Source: Streptomyces clavifer (GTDB taxonomy: Bacteria; Actinomycetota; Actinomycetes; Streptomycetales; Streptomycetaceae). From it: a DNA stretch of 64,000 nt. A model generated the notes under the pieces. That model saw only the letters and a program-made list of their open reading frames with translations, made no database searches and was not told where the DNA came from. Below, piece after piece: positions 43,954 through 52,713 of the stretch. The DNA is taken from positions 558,001 through 622,000 of the forward strand of contig BMWJ01000002.1 of NCBI GenBank assembly GCA_014651175.1. Reading direction: 5' to 3'. Each line of letters starts with the position of its first letter. Positions within the stretch are counted from its first letter, which is position 1. The position numbers were made by a program, and so were the translations under genes.

Positions 43954-43995
43954 GGTCAGGGTCCGGGGTCCTCACGAGGGCCCCGGACCCTGACC
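43954..43995 (+). terminator. Terminator between marR and the DHA2 exporter
   Basis: A perfect 15-base-pair inverted repeat with a 12-base loop, 17 bases after the marR stop. The loop can add a few inner pairs. Read-through to the exporter, or an exporter promoter in 43996-44092, would be needed. Confidence 0.65.
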
Positions 43996-44092
43996 GCTGC
44001 CGGTCTCTCGTCACCGCGGCCGGGCGCTCACGCGTGCTGACGCGACGCGCCTCCTCCGCACCCCGAAGTACGTACACAGACAAGGCGTTCCC

Positions 44093-45685
44093 ATGTCCTC
44101 CACGACCGTGGACAAGTCCCCCCTGCCCGCAGGCGCTCCCCCGGACGCCCCGAAGGGCAGACGCGCCAATCCCTGGCTGACGCTGATCGCCGTCGCCATC
44201 GGCCTCTTCATGGTCAACCTCGACGGTTCCGTGGTCTCGATCGCCAACCCGGAGATCGGCCGCAGGCTGAACGCGTCCACCGCCGACCTCCAGTGGGTCA
44301 CCAACGCGTACCTGATCGCGATGGCCGCCTTCCTGATCCTGGGCGGCAAGCTCGGCGACCGTGTCGGACGGCGCACGTTCTACATGATCGGCACCGCCGG
44401 ATTCACCGTGGCGTCGGTCGCGATCGCCCTGTCGGGGTCGATCGAGGGCGTCATCACCTTCCGCGCGCTGCAGGGCCTCTTCGGGGCGCTGCTCATCCCG
44501 AACACCCTCGGTCTGCTGCGCGCGGTCTTCCCGCCGCGGAAGTTCGGCATGGCGGTGGGCCTGTGGGCCATGGTGGCGTCGTGCTCCACGGCGCTCGGCC
44601 CGATCGTCGGCGGGCTGCTCGTCGAACACGTCAACTGGGAGTCCGTCTTCCTGATCAACGCGCCGATCGGCGTGGCCGCCCTCGTCTTCAGCGCCCTCGT
44701 CCTGCCGAGGAGCAAGGACTCCACGGGCGATCACCGCTTCGACGTCCCCGGCGTGATCCTGCTCGCCGCCGGACTGGTGGCGCTCGTCTTCGGCGTGGTC
44801 AAGGGCGAGACCTGGGGCTGGACCTCCGCCGGGACCCTGGGTTCGCTCGGCGCGGGTCTGGTCGTCCTGGCGGTGTTCTGCTGGTACGAGACCCGGGTCC
44901 AGCACCCGCTGCTGCCGATGCGGCTGTTCCGCAACCCGTCCCTGACGATCGGCACGCTCGTCACCGCGATCAACTTCTTCGTCCTGCTCGGCGTCATCTT
45001 CTTCCTGATGCTGTACCTGCAGAACGTGCGCGGCTTCACCCCCGTCGAGGCCGGTGTCCGCACGCTGCCGCTGAGCCTGGCGACCGTCGTCGCGTCCCCG
45101 CTCGGCGCCGCTCTGACCCAGCGCTTCGGCCCGCGTCTGACCATGCCGCTCGGCATGGTGCTCCAGGCCGCGGCCTCCCTCTGGATGCTGACCTGGGACG
45201 CGGAGTCCTCGTACGCCGCCCTCTGGCCGCCGTTCCTCGCGATCGGCCTGGGGGTCGGCATGGTGATGTCCGCGTCCTCCGACGCGATCGTCGGCAACGC
45301 GCCGAAGAAGGACGGCGGTGTCGCCGGTGGCCTGCAGGCCACCGCCCTGCAGATCGGCGGTGCGCTCGGCACGTCCGTGCTGATCTCCCTGATCAGCGGC
45401 AAGGTGGGCTCCACCCTCACCGGCGAACTGACCGCGGCCGGAGTACCGGCACCGGCCGCGGCGGGCCTCGCGGAGGCCAAGGACGCGGTGGCGATGGGCG
45501 TGTCGCCGGTCTCCGGCGACATGCCGGCCCAGCTGAGGGCCGCCGTCATCGAGGGCAGCGGCAACGCGTTCATGAACGGAGTGCACAGCGCGGTGATCGT
45601 CACCGCGGTCCTGTGCGTCGTCGGCGCCCTGCTGGCCGGATTCGGCCTGCGGCGCGGCGCCGCACCGGTGGACGCCGGGCACTGA
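44093..45685 (+). CDS. MFS transporter, DHA2 (EmrB/QacA) drug:H+ antiporter family
   Basis: A 530-residue membrane protein with about 14 hydrophobic segments. Signature motif A-like GGKLGDRVGRR follows the second segment; FMVNLDGSVVSIANPEI near the first segment is the usual D1 motif of DHA2 exporters, and motif C-like GPIVGGLL lies in the fifth. Probably exports a toxic compound in exchange for protons. The upstream MarR is the likely regulator. A short AAGGCG site precedes the ATG. Three strong hairpins follow the stop. Confidence 0.92.
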   Translation: MSSTTVDKSPLPAGAPPDAPKGRRANPWLTLIAVAIGLFMVNLDGSVVSIANPEIGRRLNASTADLQWVTNAYLIAMAAFLILGGKLGDRVGRRTFYMIGTAGFTVASVAIALSGSIEGVITFRALQGLFGALLIPNTLGLLRAVFPPRKFGMAVGLWAMVASCSTALGPIVGGLLVEHVNWESVFLINAPIGVAALVFSALVLPRSKDSTGDHRFDVPGVILLAAGLVALVFGVVKGETWGWTSAGTLGSLGAGLVVLAVFCWYETRVQHPLLPMRLFRNPSLTIGTLVTAINFFVLLGVIFFLMLYLQNVRGFTPVEAGVRTLPLSLATVVASPLGAALTQRFGPRLTMPLGMVLQAAASLWMLTWDAESSYAALWPPFLAIGLGVGMVMSASSDAIVGNAPKKDGGVAGGLQATALQIGGALGTSVLISLISGKVGSTLTGELTAAGVPAPAAAGLAEAKDAVAMGVSPVSGDMPAQLRAAVIEGSGNAFMNGVHSAVIVTAVLCVVGALLAGFGLRRGAAPVDAGH

Positions 45686-45704
45686 CGCACACGACGGACC
45701 GGGA

Positions 45705-45835
45705 CCGGCCGGGATGCGAGGCAGGCGCGAAGGCGCGGCTCCCGCATCCCGGCCGGGCTGGTGTCCGGGGTACGGGCGGGCCGTGTCGCACCGCCCGTAC
45801 CCCGCGGACGGGGCCGGCGCTGCGGCCCCGTCCGC
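45705..45835. terminator. Triple hairpin between convergent genes
   Basis: Three consecutive perfect inverted repeats: arms of 14 bases at 45705-45718 and 45743-45756, of 13 bases at 45767-45779 and 45791-45803, and of 13 bases at 45804-45816 and 45823-45835. The last ends two bases before the stop of the convergent gene. Likely bidirectional termination. Confidence 0.65.
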
Positions 45836-45837
45836 CG

Positions 45838-46659
45838 TCACGCGGCGGCGTCCGCCCGCTCATGACGGTCCCGGATGCGGGCGACGACCCGTTCCCGTCC
45901 CAGTCGCCGGGCCCTGCGGAGCTTGGCTTCCGCGGCCGCCATGGGGATCCCGAGCAGCCAGCCCCACAGGCTGAACCGCAGGGTTCCGCTCGACACCAGC
46001 GCCTGGTTGACGCCCAGGCAGAGGCCGACGGTCAGCGCGTACGCCGCGGCCCGGTGGGCGAGGAGCAGGCGCAGCAGGGCGTTGCGGCGCCCCTGCAGGA
46101 GCTCGACCGCCGCGGCCAGTTCGGCGGCACGCAGGTCCTCCCCGGGTTCGCCCCCGGACTCGCCGCGAGCGGCACGCCGCAGCGCGTCGGTGACCTGCAT
46201 GCTCTGTTCGGCCGCTCCCTCACGCCGCGAACGGGCCTGCGCGGCGGAGTCCTTGAAGTCGTCCCAGTACCCTCGGCCGGCCCACCCCGTCACGGCGTCC
46301 ACGCGTGCCCGCTCGGCCGACCCGGGCGGCGCCAGCTCTTCGAGCCGCGTCCGCAGGGCCGCTCCGCGGGCCGCGCGCCCCGGGTAGGTGAAGGAGTCGG
46401 ACCGCAGGCACAGCTCCAGGTACGACACCAGGAGCCCCAGATCGTCCTGCGCGAGCGCGAGCCCCTCGCGGTACGCCGCCTCGGCCTCGGCGTCGTGGTC
46501 GTCGTCGTCCTCGGCGGCGTGCGCCTGTCCCAGCCAGCAGAGGAGGACCGGATCCGGACCCAGCTCGCCGAGCCCGGCCCGGGCCGCCTCCCTGACTTCG
46601 GCGTAGCCACCCACCTCGTACAGCTCCGAGCACCGCTGTTCGTACTGCTGCCGCTCCAT
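45838..46659 (-). CDS. TPR-like membrane-anchored protein of unknown function
   Basis: A 273-residue protein. The N-terminal 110 residues have helical repeat character (QRCSELYEVGGYAEVREAARAGL, then LCWLGQAHAAE and AAYREGLALAQDD), interrupted by an acidic run (EDDDDHDAEAE). One or two hydrophobic segments lie around 205-250, followed by a very basic tail. This suggests a cytoplasmic protein-interaction domain anchored to the membrane. I recognise no named family. The ATG at 46659 is preceded by GGGGCGGGGAC. A longer start at 46698 is possible. Confidence 0.7.
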   Translation of the reverse strand: MERQQYEQRCSELYEVGGYAEVREAARAGLGELGPDPVLLCWLGQAHAAEDDDDHDAEAEAAYREGLALAQDDLGLLVSYLELCLRSDSFTYPGRAARGAALRTRLEELAPPGSAERARVDAVTGWAGRGYWDDFKDSAAQARSRREGAAEQSMQVTDALRRAARGESGGEPGEDLRAAELAAAVELLQGRRNALLRLLLAHRAAAYALTVGLCLGVNQALVSSGTLRFSLWGWLLGIPMAAAEAKLRRARRLGRERVVARIRDRHERADAAA

Positions 46660-46746
46660 GTCCCCGCCCCACTCGTTCCGGACCGGCAGCTTCGCCAATG
46701 CACCGTGACGCCGTCAACGGACTTCGGGTCACGATGTGCGCGGGGT

Positions 46747-47952
46747 TCAGGCCTCCTGGGGTGCGGGCTCCTTGCTGGTGGCCCCGGGCGCCCTCGTCTC
46801 ACCGGACGTGAGGATCGGGGCGGTCAGGCAGGCGATGACGCAGAACGCCACCGGCAGGAAGAAGGTGAGGTTCAGCGGCATGAAGTGCGTCATGGGGCCG
46901 ATCACCGCGGGGCCCGCCAGGATGCCGATGTAGCCGAGGCCCGCCACGCGTGAGACGTTCGTTCCGGCGGCGGCCGGATCGATGTGGCCCGCCGCACTGA
47001 AGAGTTGCGGGATGGTGCCGGACAGGCCGATGCCGAAGACGGTCCAGCCGATCAGCGCGACCGGGATCGTGGGCGAGAGCGCGGCCAGGACGAGTCCTGC
47101 GGCAGCCGCTCCGGAGCCGTAGCGAAGGATCGCGACCGGGCCGAAGCGCGCGGCGACCGGGTCGGCGAGTAGGCGGCCGATGGTCATGGCGGTGGCGAAG
47201 GCGCCGTACGCGAAGGCCGCGGTCGACGGGGACGCGTCGAGTACGTCCTTGAGGTGCAGGGCGCTCCAGTCCCCTGCCACGCCCTCGGAGAGCATCAACA
47301 TGAGGGCCAGCGCCGCCATGATCCAGATGCGGCGGGGTACGGGACGCCGGGCGGACTTCTCACCGGCACCGGCATCCGCGCCCACCGGGGCGGCTTCCGG
47401 GGGCATCAGCGCCGGCACGGCGGCCAGCGTGACGACGAGGCTGAGCGCGGCCATGGCGCCGAGCGTGACGGCCGGGCTCCACTCTCGGCCGAGGGTGAAG
47501 GCTCCGACCAGCGCGGCGAAGACGCCGCCGATCGAGAACATGGCGTGGAACGCGGACATCACGGGCCGGCCGTAGCCCCGCTCGACCTGCACCGCGTGGG
47601 CGTTCATCGCCACGTCCAGGCATCCGGTCGTGCAGCCCAGGACGAAGAGCGCGGCTCCCAGCGTCCAGGGACTGGTGGCCAGGCCCGGCAGGACGAGGGC
47701 CGCACAGGACAGCACGGCGCTGACGGGGACGACCTTGCGGGCACCGAACCGGTCACTGAGCGGACCGATCAGCTGCATCCCGGCGAAGGCCCCGCCGCCC
47801 AGGAGCAGGAGGAGCCAGCCGAGGACGGCGTGGCTGATCCCCACCCGCTGCTCGATGGTGGGGATGTGGACGATCCACATGCCCAGGATGAAGCCGCAGA
47901 GGGTGAAGTAGACGAAGGTGGCCAGGCGGCCGACCCGCAGAGATCTTTCCAT
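46747..47952 (-). CDS. MFS transporter (FucP/NarK-like group, 12 segments)
   Basis: A 401-residue major facilitator protein with about 12 hydrophobic segments, starting MERSLRVGRLATFVYFTLCGFILGMW. Motif A-like GPLSDRFGARKV and the CTTGCLDVAMNAHAVQVE segment resemble the subgroup of sugar or metabolite transporters of the inner membrane regulator type seen beside DeoR regulators. The promoter (47960-47988) places the start codon at or near the transcription start, so the mRNA may be leaderless. The divergent DeoR gene likely regulates it. Confidence 0.9.
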   Translation of the reverse strand: MERSLRVGRLATFVYFTLCGFILGMWIVHIPTIEQRVGISHAVLGWLLLLLGGGAFAGMQLIGPLSDRFGARKVVPVSAVLSCAALVLPGLATSPWTLGAALFVLGCTTGCLDVAMNAHAVQVERGYGRPVMSAFHAMFSIGGVFAALVGAFTLGREWSPAVTLGAMAALSLVVTLAAVPALMPPEAAPVGADAGAGEKSARRPVPRRIWIMAALALMLMLSEGVAGDWSALHLKDVLDASPSTAAFAYGAFATAMTIGRLLADPVAARFGPVAILRYGSGAAAAGLVLAALSPTIPVALIGWTVFGIGLSGTIPQLFSAAGHIDPAAAGTNVSRVAGLGYIGILAGPAVIGPMTHFMPLNLTFFLPVAFCVIACLTAPILTSGETRAPGATSKEPAPQEA

Positions 47953-47959
47953 GCGCGCC

Positions 47960-48001
47960 AACCTAACAAACAGATTTTATGAGCGGAACTTGGTTTTCCG
48001 C
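47960..48001. promoter_or_regulatory. Promoter of the MFS gene with overlapping palindrome
   Basis: On the minus strand TTCCGC and TAGGTT lie 17 bases apart, with TAGGTT ending seven bases before the MFS ATG. A palindrome GCGGAA-N7-TTCCGC (47983-48001) has its left arm exactly on the -35 element. It is a candidate site for the divergent DeoR protein. Confidence 0.4.
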
Positions 48002-48026
48002 ACACTTCTGGTGTTCACTTCGCGTC

Positions 48027-48785
48027 ATGGCGAGCGCAGACCGACTGAAGCAGATCACGCACGCGGTCCTGGAGACGGGCCGCAGAACGGTCGCGGAGCT
48101 GGCCGCGCTCACCGGCGCCTCGGAGATGACGATCCGACGCGATCTGGAGACGCTGGCCGGCCAGGGCGTCCTGGAGCGGTACCGGGGCGGGGCGAGGAGC
48201 CTGGTGCTGCGCGGTGAGGAACCTCCGTTCGCTCTGCGGGCCCGGGAGGGCCTGGAGACGAAGCGCCGCATCGCGGCCGGGGTCGCCTCACTGATCGCGG
48301 ACGGCGAGTCGGTGGTCGTCGACAGCGGCACCACCTGCCTGGAGGTGGCGCACGCGCTCGCGGACCGTCGGCTGACCGTGATGCCGCTGTCCCTGCACGC
48401 CGCCAACGCCCTGACCGGCGCGACCGGGTTGACCCTGCTGCTGCCCGGTGGCCGGCCGCGCCCCGGCGAGCTCGCGCTGACCGGACCGCTGGCCGAGGCG
48501 TCCCTGGCCTCGCTGCGCTTCGACACCGCGGTGATCGGCTGCTGCGGCCTGACCGCCGAGGACGGGCTCACCGCCTACGACCTGGAGGACACGGCGGTCA
48601 AGCGGGCCGCGATCGCGTCCGCCCGCCGCGTCATCGCCGTGGCCGACGCCGCCAAGCTCTCCCGCACCGCCCTCGCCCTCGTCACCCCGGCGTCCGCGCT
48701 GCACGCGGTCGTGACCGACACCGCGGCCCCCGGCGACGAGGTGGAGGCACTGCGCGCCCTGGGCGTGGACGTACGGACGGTGTGA
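48027..48785 (+). CDS. DeoR-family transcriptional regulator
   Basis: A 252-residue regulator with an N-terminal helix-turn-helix (RRTVAELAALTGASEMTIRRDLETLAGQGVLERYRGGA) and the DeoR sugar-phosphate sensor domain containing VVVDSGTTCLEVAHAL and the GCCGLTAEDGLTAYDLEDTAVK region. The sensor fold usually binds a phosphorylated sugar. The ATG at 48027 has no obvious ribosome-binding site. It is divergent from the MFS gene, which it probably controls. Confidence 0.92.
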   Translation: MASADRLKQITHAVLETGRRTVAELAALTGASEMTIRRDLETLAGQGVLERYRGGARSLVLRGEEPPFALRAREGLETKRRIAAGVASLIADGESVVVDSGTTCLEVAHALADRRLTVMPLSLHAANALTGATGLTLLLPGGRPRPGELALTGPLAEASLASLRFDTAVIGCCGLTAEDGLTAYDLEDTAVKRAAIASARRVIAVADAAKLSRTALALVTPASALHAVVTDTAAPGDEVEALRALGVDVRTV

Positions 48786-49292
48786 GCCGGCGGGTGCGCG
48801 GCGAGCCGGGCAGGCACCGGAGGCGCCGGGGCCCGGGACGCGCCGTCCCCGGGGGTGCGCGGCGCCCGGGAGCGGCACGGCACCGGCGGGTACGTGGTTC
48901 CGGAGCGTGTACGGCCCCGGCGGGTACTTCGTGGGCACGGTGCACCGAAAGCGGGGCGCGGCCCGCCGACCGCGTGGCGCGTGGCGCGTCGGAGCGAGCC
49001 GTTCGTCGCGGCCCCGTGCGTCAGTTCCACGACGTGCCCGCCACCACCCGTGCCCTCGTACCCCACCGCGCCCGCGGACAGCAGCACTTCGGTCATTCGC
49101 CCGGCCCGGGGCCTCCTCCTGCCTCGCGCGGCCCAACAGGCCGTCAGGGCTTGATAGCGTCGCCCGCACGACTACGGAAAGCTCCCCGCCGGGGTCGTCG
49201 CTCCGCTGGGCCGGGCCGCGCCGACAGGACGGCGAGCGGTGGCCGGTGCGTGTGACGGGGACGCACGTGGCAGGGACGATGAGGGCCTACGC
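48786..49292. other. Gene-free stretch between deoR and the GAP1-related gene
   Basis: 507 bases. Frames on both strands are open (for example plus 48855-49154 and minus down from 49096), but none combines a ribosome-binding site with a recognisable product. The motif CGGCGGGTAC occurs twice about 36 bases apart (near 48887 and 48923). The last part carries the GAGGG site of the next gene. It could hide a degraded gene. Confidence 0.5.
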
Positions 49293-51707
49293 ATGAGCCT
49301 CCCGCAGTTGCACTACACCTCCGTCGCGGCCGGGGACGGGGAGCCCTCCGGCCGGTTCACCGCCGTCGACCCCGCGATACCCGGGCCGGTGCGCACGGAG
49401 GCGGCACCGTTGCTGGCCTACGACGCACCGGCGGGCACCCCCGACCGGCTCGGCGACGCCCGGCTCCGGGCACTGCCGGTCGCGTTCGCCTTCGCCGCGC
49501 TCACCGACGGCAGCCACCTGCTGAGCCGTACGGTGGCCACGGGTGCGGGTGGCTTCCACGCCCACGCCGTGCACATCCCGTCCGGTACGCCGATACCGGG
49601 CCGGGCGCTCCCGGTGGCCGCCTGGGGGGCCGCGGGCTGGCTCTCCGCGGCGCCGGACCGCACGCCGCACGACCCGCTGACCGGGATGTCCACCGCGCAG
49701 GGCCCCTCCCGGGGGCTCACCAGGGAGGGCCTCGGAGACTTCGCCGTGTCCCGCAGCCCGTGGCTCGCCGCCGTGCTCAGCGATCTGCGCCGGGTGAGCG
49801 AGGACCCGTCCGCGCCGCCGGTCGTGCTCGTGGAGCGGCAGAGCGCCGACGTGGCCCGGTGGGTCGCGCTGGCCACGGCCGTGCTGCCCAGGGAGCACGC
49901 GGAACGGCTGACCTTCACCACGTACACGCGCCGGCCCGGACACACGACGCACCAGGTCATCGGTGTCCTGCCCGAGGACGCTCCCGACGCCCGCGACCCC
50001 CGCTTCCGCGTGCACGCCGGGTCCGGCCCGCGTCCCGCGGGAGCGGTGGACGACGCGTGGGCGGGGACCGCCGCCCGGATCTGGCGCAGCCGGGCCCCCG
50101 AGCTGTTCCGGGAGGCGGCGGAGCTGCCGGGCGAGCCGTTCGCTGCCGGTCCGCTCGCGGTGACGGCACTCGGCGCGGGCATCGCGCTCGGGTCGAACGA
50201 GCGTGCCGCGGCGGCCGATTGGGCGGCCGTGCGGCCGTACGCCCTGGACGAGAAGCGCACCCGTCAGCTGACCGACGCACTGACCTCGCCCGCCGACGAC
50301 CGCACGGCGGCGGAGTGCGCCGCCGCGCTGCGTCTGCTGACGGCGCTCGACGGGCGCTGCCCCGCCGCCGTCACCGCGCCGCTGGCCGCGCTGCTGGTGC
50401 GGGAGGCGGTACGGGGCGGCGACGTCGGGCTGGAGCCGCCCGCGCGGTCGGCGTTCGAGGAGCCCGCCGGGGAGCGTGCCCTCACCGGACTCGTCGAGGA
50501 GCTCGGCGACGACCTGCTGGCCGAACTGGCGCCCGGGGTCCCCCGGAGTGTCGCGCGGACCGTGCAGTTGCTGCGGATCGTGCGGCTGCTCGGCGTGGAC
50601 CGCGAGGAGCTGCTGCCCGACGTCGTGCACCGGCTGGCCCGCACACTGCTCGACGACCCGGAGACGGGCGCGTGCCCCGCGCTGCTGGATCTGCTGGACG
50701 AACAGTTCGACGTGCGTACCGCGCTGCTGGGCGAGCTGGACGGGCTCGCCCCGGACGACCCCGCGGGCGCCGAGCGGCTGCTGGTCCGGGTCGCGCTGCC
50801 GTTCACCGGGACGCAGGCGCTGCCGCATCTGCGGATGTGCGCCGAGGCGCCGGGGGCGAAGACGCGCGGCACGGACCGGGTGGGCACCCTGCACACGGTG
50901 CTGCGCGCGGCAGGTATGTCCCCCTTCGCCGAGCCGCTGGTGCTGCGGACAGCGGTCGGGCTGGTCTGGGGCGAGGAGACGCCGACCGCGGGCGAGGCCC
51001 GGTCACTGCTCACCGAGACCACGTCGGACGCCCACCGGGCGGCCGGTACCTGGGCGCACCTGGTCGACGCCGCGCTCGCCGCCCCCTACGGCGACGAGGA
51101 CGCTCCCGAGCTCGCCCACGACCTCCTGCGCGGCTTCCCGCAGGAGCTCACCGCCCGGGTGCGTGCGTGCCTGATGCTGCTGGACTTCGCCCGCGGGATG
51201 AACGCGGGGGCGGCGGAACCCGGCTGGGCGGACCGTGCCCGCGAGCTGCGCGCCCGTGCCGAACCCGTGGAGCCCCTGGTACTGGAACACGCTCACGGCG
51301 CCCTGTCGGAGCGGCTGCTCACGGCCGGCCGGCCCGAGGCGGAGCTCTACGCCTTCGTCCACAGCGAGGACGAGGACCTGATCGCCGCCTACGGCAGGGC
51401 CGCTCGGGGCGCCGGGGTCGCCGCCCTGCTGCGGGACGACCCCGCGTACGTGGCGGACTGCTTCGCGGTGTGGAACGCCCACCCGCACGCCGGCACCGCC
51501 TGGACCCGGACGCGTACCGCCCTGCTCGAAGAGGTGCTGCGCCCCGCGGTGCGCGCCCTGCCCCCCGAGGGGCTGGCAGCGGTGGAGGAGGCGGTGGAAC
51601 GCGAGGGCAACAGCCGCACCCTGGAGGCCTTCCGCACCTGGAACCGGCCGTCACGCTCGATCGGACGCCTCGGCAGACGCATCGTGGGGCGGGTGCGCCG
51701 AGGATGA
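49293..51707 (+). CDS. GTPase-associated protein 1 (GAP1)-related protein
   Basis: An 804-residue protein. The N-terminus MSLPQLHYTSVA, with HAHAVHIPSGTPIPG a hundred residues later and RHAERLTFTTYTRRP-like sequence around 205-220, is the GAP1 N-terminal domain known from computational surveys of NTP-dependent conflict systems. The remaining 500 residues are helical repeats without catalytic motifs, the middle and C-terminal GAP1 domains. Such proteins usually sit beside a TRAFAC-type GTPase and other partners; here no GTPase is adjacent. The ATG has GAGGG seven bases upstream. Convergent with the eCIS amidase across a terminator. Confidence 0.8.
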   Translation: MSLPQLHYTSVAAGDGEPSGRFTAVDPAIPGPVRTEAAPLLAYDAPAGTPDRLGDARLRALPVAFAFAALTDGSHLLSRTVATGAGGFHAHAVHIPSGTPIPGRALPVAAWGAAGWLSAAPDRTPHDPLTGMSTAQGPSRGLTREGLGDFAVSRSPWLAAVLSDLRRVSEDPSAPPVVLVERQSADVARWVALATAVLPREHAERLTFTTYTRRPGHTTHQVIGVLPEDAPDARDPRFRVHAGSGPRPAGAVDDAWAGTAARIWRSRAPELFREAAELPGEPFAAGPLAVTALGAGIALGSNERAAAADWAAVRPYALDEKRTRQLTDALTSPADDRTAAECAAALRLLTALDGRCPAAVTAPLAALLVREAVRGGDVGLEPPARSAFEEPAGERALTGLVEELGDDLLAELAPGVPRSVARTVQLLRIVRLLGVDREELLPDVVHRLARTLLDDPETGACPALLDLLDEQFDVRTALLGELDGLAPDDPAGAERLLVRVALPFTGTQALPHLRMCAEAPGAKTRGTDRVGTLHTVLRAAGMSPFAEPLVLRTAVGLVWGEETPTAGEARSLLTETTSDAHRAAGTWAHLVDAALAAPYGDEDAPELAHDLLRGFPQELTARVRACLMLLDFARGMNAGAAEPGWADRARELRARAEPVEPLVLEHAHGALSERLLTAGRPEAELYAFVHSEDEDLIAAYGRAARGAGVAALLRDDPAYVADCFAVWNAHPHAGTAWTRTRTALLEEVLRPAVRALPPEGLAAVEEAVEREGNSRTLEAFRTWNRPSRSIGRLGRRIVGRVRRG

Positions 51708-51757
51708 CCGCGGGCAGTACGGCACGTGCCTACGAGGATGTGGCCGGCCCGGGCGCA

Positions 51758-51790
51758 GCGGCCCTCGGCGCGGTGAGGGCCGAGGGCCGC
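51758..51790. terminator. Bidirectional terminator between the GAP1-related gene and the eCIS operon
   Basis: A perfect 12-base-pair inverted repeat with a nine-base loop, about 50 bases past the GAP1 stop and 26 bases past the amidase stop. Confidence 0.6.
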
Positions 51791-51815
51791 CCGGTCGGTG
51801 CCGGGTACGGCGGAC

Positions 51816-52685
51816 TCAGACGTTGGGCACCTTGAGCTTGTCCCAGCTGGTCCGGCCCGGGACGCCGTCCGCGCCGCTCCCCGAGTAGCCCAGCTTGCGC
51901 TGCCAGGCTGCGTACGACGCGCGGTCGGCCTCGGACCACGCCGGGCCGGGGCCGACCTCGTACTTTCCGCAGCCCTCGGCCACCAGTCTCTTTCCCATCG
52001 CCGTGATGACGGCGCTTCGCCGGCCGGCCCGGAAGAACGCCGCCCCGGGGAACGGCTCATAGGTCGCCGGGGGCTTGGCCGGGCCGTCCGGCTTGCCGGC
52101 GAGGCGGGTCCTGACCCTGGTGCGCATCGAGCCCATCGTGAACCCGCGCGGGTCGATCTTCCCCGGCTGCCACTCCTTGTGGCCGATGACCGAGCGCTGG
52201 TTCCAGCCGTGGGCCCGGCAGATCGCGGCCGCCGCCCTCTCGATGGCCAGCAGTTGGGCGGCCGGCCACGGATCCTTGCCGTTGCCGAGGTTGATGCACT
52301 CGAAGCCGTAGAAGGAGCGGTTGCCGTCGGTGTTGGCCTCGTTGTCGGCGGGCAGCGCCGTTTCGTTGATCACCGCACGCAGGACGTCGTCGTCGCCGAG
52401 GCCGGCGTGGTTGGCCCGGCCGTGGCCGACCATGTGGACGGTGCCGTCCTTGGCGATCACGCCGTGGCACAGCGGGCCCGGCAGACTCGAATGGCCGTCG
52501 TAGCAGAGGTCCACGGAGCTCTGCGTGCCCGAGGTCACGGTGTGATGGATCATCACCCCGTACACGGGTCCCCACGCGCCCTTGTGGTTCCGGTTGTGCG
52601 TGCGCCAGCTCCGGTGCTCGACGACGCGCAGGCCCTCGTCCCGCAGGGCCCTGAGCAGTTTGTCGGCGGACAGAGGCGTTGCCAT
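51816..52685 (-). CDS. N-acetylmuramoyl-L-alanine amidase (Amidase_2) with C-terminal peptidoglycan-binding domain
   Basis: A 289-residue peptidoglycan hydrolase without a signal peptide. The amidase domain has MIHHTVTSG (zinc ligand at H47 or H48), LCHGVIAKDGTVHMVGHGRANHAG, FYGFECINLG and IGHKEWQPGKIDP, the last histidine/lysine motif typical of T7 lysozyme-like amidases. From about residue 215 to the end is a peptidoglycan-binding-like domain (WSEADRASYAAWQRKLGYSG...GVPGRTSWDKL). It is the last gene of the eCIS run, 28 bases after DUF6519 with its own AAAGGAG site. It may be a lytic effector or a wall-crossing aid; the lack of a signal peptide fits delivery by lysis or by the particle. Confidence 0.9.
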   Translation of the reverse strand: MATPLSADKLLRALRDEGLRVVEHRSWRTHNRNHKGAWGPVYGVMIHHTVTSGTQSSVDLCYDGHSSLPGPLCHGVIAKDGTVHMVGHGRANHAGLGDDDVLRAVINETALPADNEANTDGNRSFYGFECINLGNGKDPWPAAQLLAIERAAAAICRAHGWNQRSVIGHKEWQPGKIDPRGFTMGSMRTRVRTRLAGKPDGPAKPPATYEPFPGAAFFRAGRRSAVITAMGKRLVAEGCGKYEVGPGPAWSEADRASYAAWQRKLGYSGSGADGVPGRTSWDKLKVPNV

Positions 52686-52713
52686 CGTGGTGCTCCTTTA
52701 CCCAGGTGGTGCG

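Noticed and set aside
48575-49154. Coding frames in the gap after deoR on both strands.
   Set aside because: The minus-strand frame overlaps deoR, its AGGAGG lies 18 bases from the ATG, and both frames become Arg/Pro-rich; no family recognised.
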